NCBI RefSeq assembly: GCF_000264295.1
Contig: NZ_AJXT01000018.1
Location: 51,822 to 115,821 of the forward strand
From: Rhodanobacter spathiphylli B39
GTDB taxonomy: Bacteria > Pseudomonadota > Gammaproteobacteria > Xanthomonadales > Rhodanobacteraceae
Length of the DNA stretch: 64,000 bases
Direction: 5' to 3'
Both the position numbers and the translations under genes were made by a program. Positions 60,579 through 64,000 of this stretch are shown here, piece after piece. How positions within the stretch are numbered: position 1 is the first letter of the stretch; the number at the start of each line of letters is the position of its first letter. A model generated the notes under the pieces. That model was given only the letters and a program-made list of their open reading frames with translations, was not told the origin of the DNA and ran no database searches.

Positions 60579-61844
60579 ATGCTTCCGCCTCGTTCCACAG
60601 CCACGGATTCGCTGCTTCGACACCCCGCCTTCGTGGCGTTCTGGTTCGCCCGGATCGCCTCGGGCTTCGGCTTCCAGATGCTGTCGGTGGCGGTAGGCTG
60701 GCAGATCTACGCGATCACTGGCCGCGCCTTCGACCTCGGCCTTATCGGCCTGGTGCAGTTCGTGCCATCGGTGTTGCTGGCCTTGCCGGCCGGCCACGTC
60801 GCCGACCAGTTCGAGCGGCGCCGCATCGTGCTGCTCGGCCAGGTGGTGGAGTGGATCGCCATTGCGGCGCTGGCCGGCATGAGCCTGGCCCACGGCATCC
60901 ACGAGGCGGGCATCCTGCTGCTGGTGTTCGTGATCGGCATCGCCAAGGCTTTCGAATTTCCCGCACTGCAATCGATGCTGCCGGCGCTGGTGCCGGCTAG
61001 GATGCTGCCCCGTGCGATGGCGGTGAACGGTTCGGCCGGCCAGGCGGCGATGATCATGGGTCCGGCAGTCGGCGGCTTCCTGTACGTGGCCGGGCCCGGC
61101 GTGGTGTACACGACCTGCGCGGCGCTGTACCTGGTGTCGATCGTGCTGATGGCGCGATTGCGCTATGAACAGGCGCCGCCGAAACGCGAACCGGCCACGC
61201 TGGAGAGCCTGTTTGCCGGCGTGCATTTCATCCGTCGCCGCCCCGACGTGCTGGGCGTGATCTCGCTGGACCTGTTCGCTGTGCTGCTCGGCGGCGCCAC
61301 CGCTCTGCTGCCGATCTTCGCCAGGGACATCCTGCGCACTGGCCCGTGGGGCCTGGGCCTGTTGCGGGCGGCCCCGGCGGTGGGTGCGCTGCTGATGTCG
61401 GTGTGGCTGGCGCGGCATGACATGCAGCGGCGGGTCGGCATGATCATGTTCGCCTCGGTAGCCGGCTTCGGCGTGGCGACCCTGGTGTTCGCCGTATCGA
61501 CTGCGCTGTGGCTGTCGCTGCTGGCGCTGTTCGCACTGGGGGCGTTCGACATGGTCAGCATGGTGATCCGCGGCGCCCTGGTGCAGCTGGATACGCCCGA
61601 CGACATGCGCGGCCGGGTCAGCGCGGTGAACGCGATCTTCATCAACACCTCGAACCAGCTCGGCGAATTCGAGTCAGGCATGCTGGCGGCATGGCTGGGC
61701 GCGGTGAACGCCACCGTGCTCGGCGGCGTCGGCACGCTGGTGGTGGTCGGGCTGTGGATGGCGATGTTCCCGAGCCTGCGCCGGCGCCAGCAGTTGCACG
61801 TGGAAACCGCCGCGCGGGAAGAACCGGCAGCGGATATCCTCTGA
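60579..61844 (+). CDS. Major facilitator superfamily transporter, EntS-like
   Basis: A 421-residue transporter with about twelve spans. The opening LLRHPAFVAFWFARIASGFGFQMLSVAVGWQIY and the loop PAGHVADQFERRRIVLLGQ (MFS motif A) place it in the MFS_3/enterobactin-exporter-like group. Start 60579 fits AAGGAC upstream; an ATG at 60555 overlaps the promoter -10. Substrate unknown. The next gene follows after 26 bases and may be co-transcribed. Confidence 0.88.
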   Translation: MLPPRSTATDSLLRHPAFVAFWFARIASGFGFQMLSVAVGWQIYAITGRAFDLGLIGLVQFVPSVLLALPAGHVADQFERRRIVLLGQVVEWIAIAALAGMSLAHGIHEAGILLLVFVIGIAKAFEFPALQSMLPALVPARMLPRAMAVNGSAGQAAMIMGPAVGGFLYVAGPGVVYTTCAALYLVSIVLMARLRYEQAPPKREPATLESLFAGVHFIRRRPDVLGVISLDLFAVLLGGATALLPIFARDILRTGPWGLGLLRAAPAVGALLMSVWLARHDMQRRVGMIMFASVAGFGVATLVFAVSTALWLSLLALFALGAFDMVSMVIRGALVQLDTPDDMRGRVSAVNAIFINTSNQLGEFESGMLAAWLGAVNATVLGGVGTLVVVGLWMAMFPSLRRRQQLHVETAAREEPAADIL

Positions 61845-61870
61845 CGTCTCTTCGCGTCTGGAACCGCACC

Positions 61871-62788
61871 ATGATCACCACGTCGCCCACCGAATTCCTC
61901 GAGGCGTTTGCTGCGCTGGCGCCACTGCCTGGCGCCGCCGCGACGGCTCGCGCCGCCTATCTGGTGGCGCCGGCCGGGTTTGCGCTGGCGGCGGAATCGG
62001 CGCGCGACAACCGCTACATGGACATGAGCCTGGCGGTCGATCCGCTCAAGGCGCTGGCCCAGCACGGCGCGCTGGCGCAGGCCCTGCGCGCGGACGTGCC
62101 GGTGATCACCTTCCCCGGCGATCCCGCCACGCCCGATGCGGTGTTTCCCAACAACGTGTTCGCCACGGCGCCGGGCCGGCTGATCGTGGGCCGCATGCGT
62201 CATCCGGTGCGCCAGCGCGAGGCCGAACGCGCGGACATCCGCGCGTTCTTTGGCGACGTGCTGGGTTACGACGAGATCGACCTGTCTGGCTGCGACGATC
62301 TCGTGGCCGAGCTGACCGGTTCGCTGATCATCGACCGCTCCCGCGGCGTCGGCTACTGCGGCCTTAGCGAGCGCTGTGACATGGCCGGCGCACAGGCGAT
62401 GCTGAAGGCGTTCGAGCTGCGCCTGATGTTCTGCTTCGAACTGGCCGAGGGCGAATATCACACCAACGTGGTACTGACCCTGCTGGCCAGCCGAGCCGCG
62501 ATCATCGCCGCCGACGGCTTCCGTGATCCCGCCGCTGCGCAGGCGATCGCCGATGCCTGCGGCGGTCGTGCGCTCTGGATCAGCCCGGCGCAGAAACAGG
62601 CCTTCGCCGGCAATGCGATCGCCCTGTCGGACGAACGGGTCTGGATGAGCGCCTGCGCCGCGGCGTCCCTGACCGAGACGCAGTTGGCGACGCTGGGCGA
62701 CTACGGCTTCGCGGTGGGGACGGTGGAGCTCGGCGAAATCGAGAAGGCCGGCGGCAGCCTGCGTTGCTGCGTGGGCGAGATCTACTGA
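61871..62788 (+). CDS. CtlX-like amidinohydrolase (arginine deiminase superfamily)
   Basis: A 305-residue guanidino-modifying enzyme fold. Visible are the FPNNVFAT substrate motif, GSLIIDR, the catalytic His in EGEYHTNVVLTL, GNAIAL, and the C-terminal catalytic Cys in GSLRCCVGEIY. Members hydrolyse arginine, dimethylarginine or citrulline-related compounds; CtlX acts in citrulline use. The exact substrate cannot be read. It is probably co-transcribed with the MFS gene, which could move the substrate or product. Confidence 0.85.
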   Translation: MITTSPTEFLEAFAALAPLPGAAATARAAYLVAPAGFALAAESARDNRYMDMSLAVDPLKALAQHGALAQALRADVPVITFPGDPATPDAVFPNNVFATAPGRLIVGRMRHPVRQREAERADIRAFFGDVLGYDEIDLSGCDDLVAELTGSLIIDRSRGVGYCGLSERCDMAGAQAMLKAFELRLMFCFELAEGEYHTNVVLTLLASRAAIIAADGFRDPAAAQAIADACGGRALWISPAQKQAFAGNAIALSDERVWMSACAAASLTETQLATLGDYGFAVGTVELGEIEKAGGSLRCCVGEIY

Positions 62789-62857
62789 GCCCCGATTTCC
62801 GTATGCGCGTTGCGCGGCACGCTTGTCCTCGTGCCACATCATCCTGCGGAAGCCACC

Positions 62858-63526
62858 ATGATCACGGTCCATCACCTCGACAATTCGCGCTCGCAGCGCA
62901 TCCTGTGGCTGCTGGAAGAGCTGGGCCTGCCCTACGAGATCAGGCGCTACCAGCGCGATCCGGAGACCATGCTGGCACCGCCCGAGTTGCGCACCGTGCA
63001 TCCGCTGGGCAAGTCGCCGGTGATCACCGATGGCGAACTGACCCTGGCCGAGTCCGGCGCGATCATCGAATACCTGGCCGACCGCTACGGCGCCGGCGTG
63101 CTGATTCCCGCCCACGGCACGCCGGCGCGGTTGCGCTGCAACTACTGGCTGCACTACGCCGAAGGCTCGGCGATGCCGCCGTTGCTGCTGAAGCTGGTGT
63201 TCCGGAAGGTGGCGGCCGCGCCGGCGCCGTTCTTCGTCAGGCCCGTCGCCGGGAGCATCGCGCGCAAGGTGATGCGCTCGTTCGTCGATCCGCAGCTGCG
63301 CCTGCACCTGGATTATCTGGAAAGCGCACTGGTCGGCAGGACGTGGTTCGTCGATGACGCCTTCGGCGCGGCGGACATCCAGCTGAGTTTTCCGCTCGAA
63401 GCCTTCGCCGCCCGTGGCGGACTGGACGCAAGCCACCCGAACCTGGCTGCCTTCCTGCAGCGCATCCACGCCCGCCCGGCCTATCGACGCGCACTGGAAA
63501 AGGGCGGCGAGTACCGGCTTGGCTGA
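62858..63526 (+). CDS. Glutathione S-transferase
   Basis: A 222-residue soluble enzyme. The N-terminal thioredoxin-like domain has the active-site region HHLDNSRSQRILWLLEELGLPYEI with a serine-type centre, the cis-proline KSPVI and the ESGAIIEYLADRYG glutathione-binding motif; the C-terminal helical domain includes VDDAFGAADIQLSFPLEA. GGAAG lies upstream of ATG 62858. It probably conjugates or reduces small toxic molecules; substrate unknown. Confidence 0.92.
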   Translation: MITVHHLDNSRSQRILWLLEELGLPYEIRRYQRDPETMLAPPELRTVHPLGKSPVITDGELTLAESGAIIEYLADRYGAGVLIPAHGTPARLRCNYWLHYAEGSAMPPLLLKLVFRKVAAAPAPFFVRPVAGSIARKVMRSFVDPQLRLHLDYLESALVGRTWFVDDAFGAADIQLSFPLEAFAARGGLDASHPNLAAFLQRIHARPAYRRALEKGGEYRLG

Positions 63527-63613
63527 ATGCAGGCCGCGCTTTCGCCGCTCCTGTTTACGCCTCGCTCACGGTGGCGCTGCCAGCCTGAGGGCTCAGACGC
63601 CAAGGAGACGATC

Positions 63614-63946
63614 ATGCGCAAACACGATATCGGACGCCAGCTCCAGGACACCGCCGAGCGCGCCGGCGAGCGGGCCCGCCATTACGCCGACGGCGCCACC
63701 AGCAGCGCGCAGGACCTGCTGGAACGCGGGCGCCGCACCATCCGCCAGCGCTTCGACAAGCGGGCCGACTACCGCCGCCAGCTGAGCCGCGCCGCCGAGG
63801 ATTTCGCCGACGAGGCGAACTACCAGTATCGCCGCCTGCGCCGCAAGGTGAACCGCCATCCGGCGGCCACCGTGGCGATCGTGGCCGGCACCATCGGCGC
63901 GTTCCTGCTGCTGCGCCGGGCGTTCCGCAGCGACGACGAGGATTGA
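63614..63946 (+). CDS. DUF883/ElaB-YqjD-like membrane protein
   Basis: A 110-residue protein: a long charged helix (residues 1-80, many Arg/Glu/Gln) ending in one membrane span (AATVAIVAGTIGAFLLLRRAF) and an acidic tail. ElaB/YqjD proteins have this layout, anchor ribosomes or stress factors at the inner membrane and are usually stationary-phase induced. AAGGAG precedes ATG 63614 by seven bases. Confidence 0.78.
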   Translation: MRKHDIGRQLQDTAERAGERARHYADGATSSAQDLLERGRRTIRQRFDKRADYRRQLSRAAEDFADEANYQYRRLRRKVNRHPAATVAIVAGTIGAFLLLRRAFRSDDED

Positions 63947-63984
63947 ATCCGCCCCGTCCACGCTATCCTCCGCGCAATGAAAAA

Positions 63985-64000
63985 CCCGCCGATCGGCGGG
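63985..64000. terminator. Start of a terminator hairpin at the window edge
   Basis: AAAAA is followed by the self-complementary CCCGCCGATCGGCGGG, ending at the last base of the window. The A-run before the stem suggests a bidirectional terminator whose T-tract lies outside. Confidence 0.55.

Noticed and set aside
1..64000. CRISPR array, tRNA or rRNA genes, prophage or intact insertion sequence
   Set aside because: No regularly spaced repeats, tRNA cloverleaf sequences, rRNA signatures, transposase or phage structural motifs were recognised on either strand.

Overview
The window looks like chromosomal DNA of a high-GC gammaproteobacterium of the order Lysobacterales (Xanthomonadales), most likely Rhodanobacteraceae (Rhodanobacter/Dyella-like). 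The reasons are the very GC-rich third codon positions, the lexA-imuA-imuB-dnaE2 mutagenesis operon, a DUF3247 gene typical of the order, purC of the long type, and the kinds of dispersed palindromic repeats present. No rRNA, tRNA, CRISPR array, intact transposase or phage gene was seen. Gene density is high and many neighbouring genes overlap by 1 to 4 bases.

Layout. 0-3.5 kb: a proteobacterial dedicated sortase locus, with the start of a response regulator at the left edge, two micro-ORFs, a VIT/von Willebrand A target protein and a class GN sortase. 3.5-8 kb: housekeeping genes (rpe, djlA, a c-type cytochrome, purC, an Mpo1-like membrane protein and small membrane proteins). 8-13.8 kb: the SOS mutagenesis operon lexA-imuA-imuB-dnaE2 behind a palindromic operator that contains the lexA ribosome binding site. 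13.8-14 kb: a candidate small RNA with C-rich loops. 14-20 kb: an exported GH50-like glycoside hydrolase, an amino acid permease, an ATP-grasp protein and dinB. 20-32.6 kb: one long leftward Tad/Flp pilus operon with two Flp-type pilins, two TadE-like proteins, TadG, CpaB, the secretin CpaC, an FHA-CpaF fusion ATPase, TadB, TadC, a TadD-like lipoprotein and a DUF192 gene, but no TadZ/CpaE or prepilin peptidase.

33-41.7 kb: an OmpA-family protein, a TRIC-type channel, an ECF sigma factor with its probable anti-sigma factor, a DapB-like protein lacking the usual catalytic histidines, a low-GC patch of about 1.4 kb bracketed by inverted copies of a dispersed repeat, and a CpxA/CpxR pair divergent from a Spy/CpxP-like protein with a textbook CpxR box between them. 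41.8-50 kb: lpdA and aceF of the pyruvate dehydrogenase complex, both carrying repeat-derived sequence in their interdomain linkers, then an ABC ATPase with an ABC-2 permease fused to an M1 aminopeptidase. 50-64 kb: an MscS channel, several small exported or lipoprotein genes, two tandem TonB-C-like periplasmic paralogues, UspA, a membrane LytTR regulator divergent from an acyltransferase, an MFS transporter, a CtlX-like amidinohydrolase, a glutathione S-transferase and a DUF883/ElaB-like protein.

Functional themes are envelope assembly and surveillance (sortase, Tad pilus, Cpx, ABC-M1, TonB-C pair, MscS), DNA-damage tolerance (LexA, ImuA/B, DnaE2, DinB) and central metabolism. All family names come from reading translated sequence and remembered family motifs. 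No database search was run.
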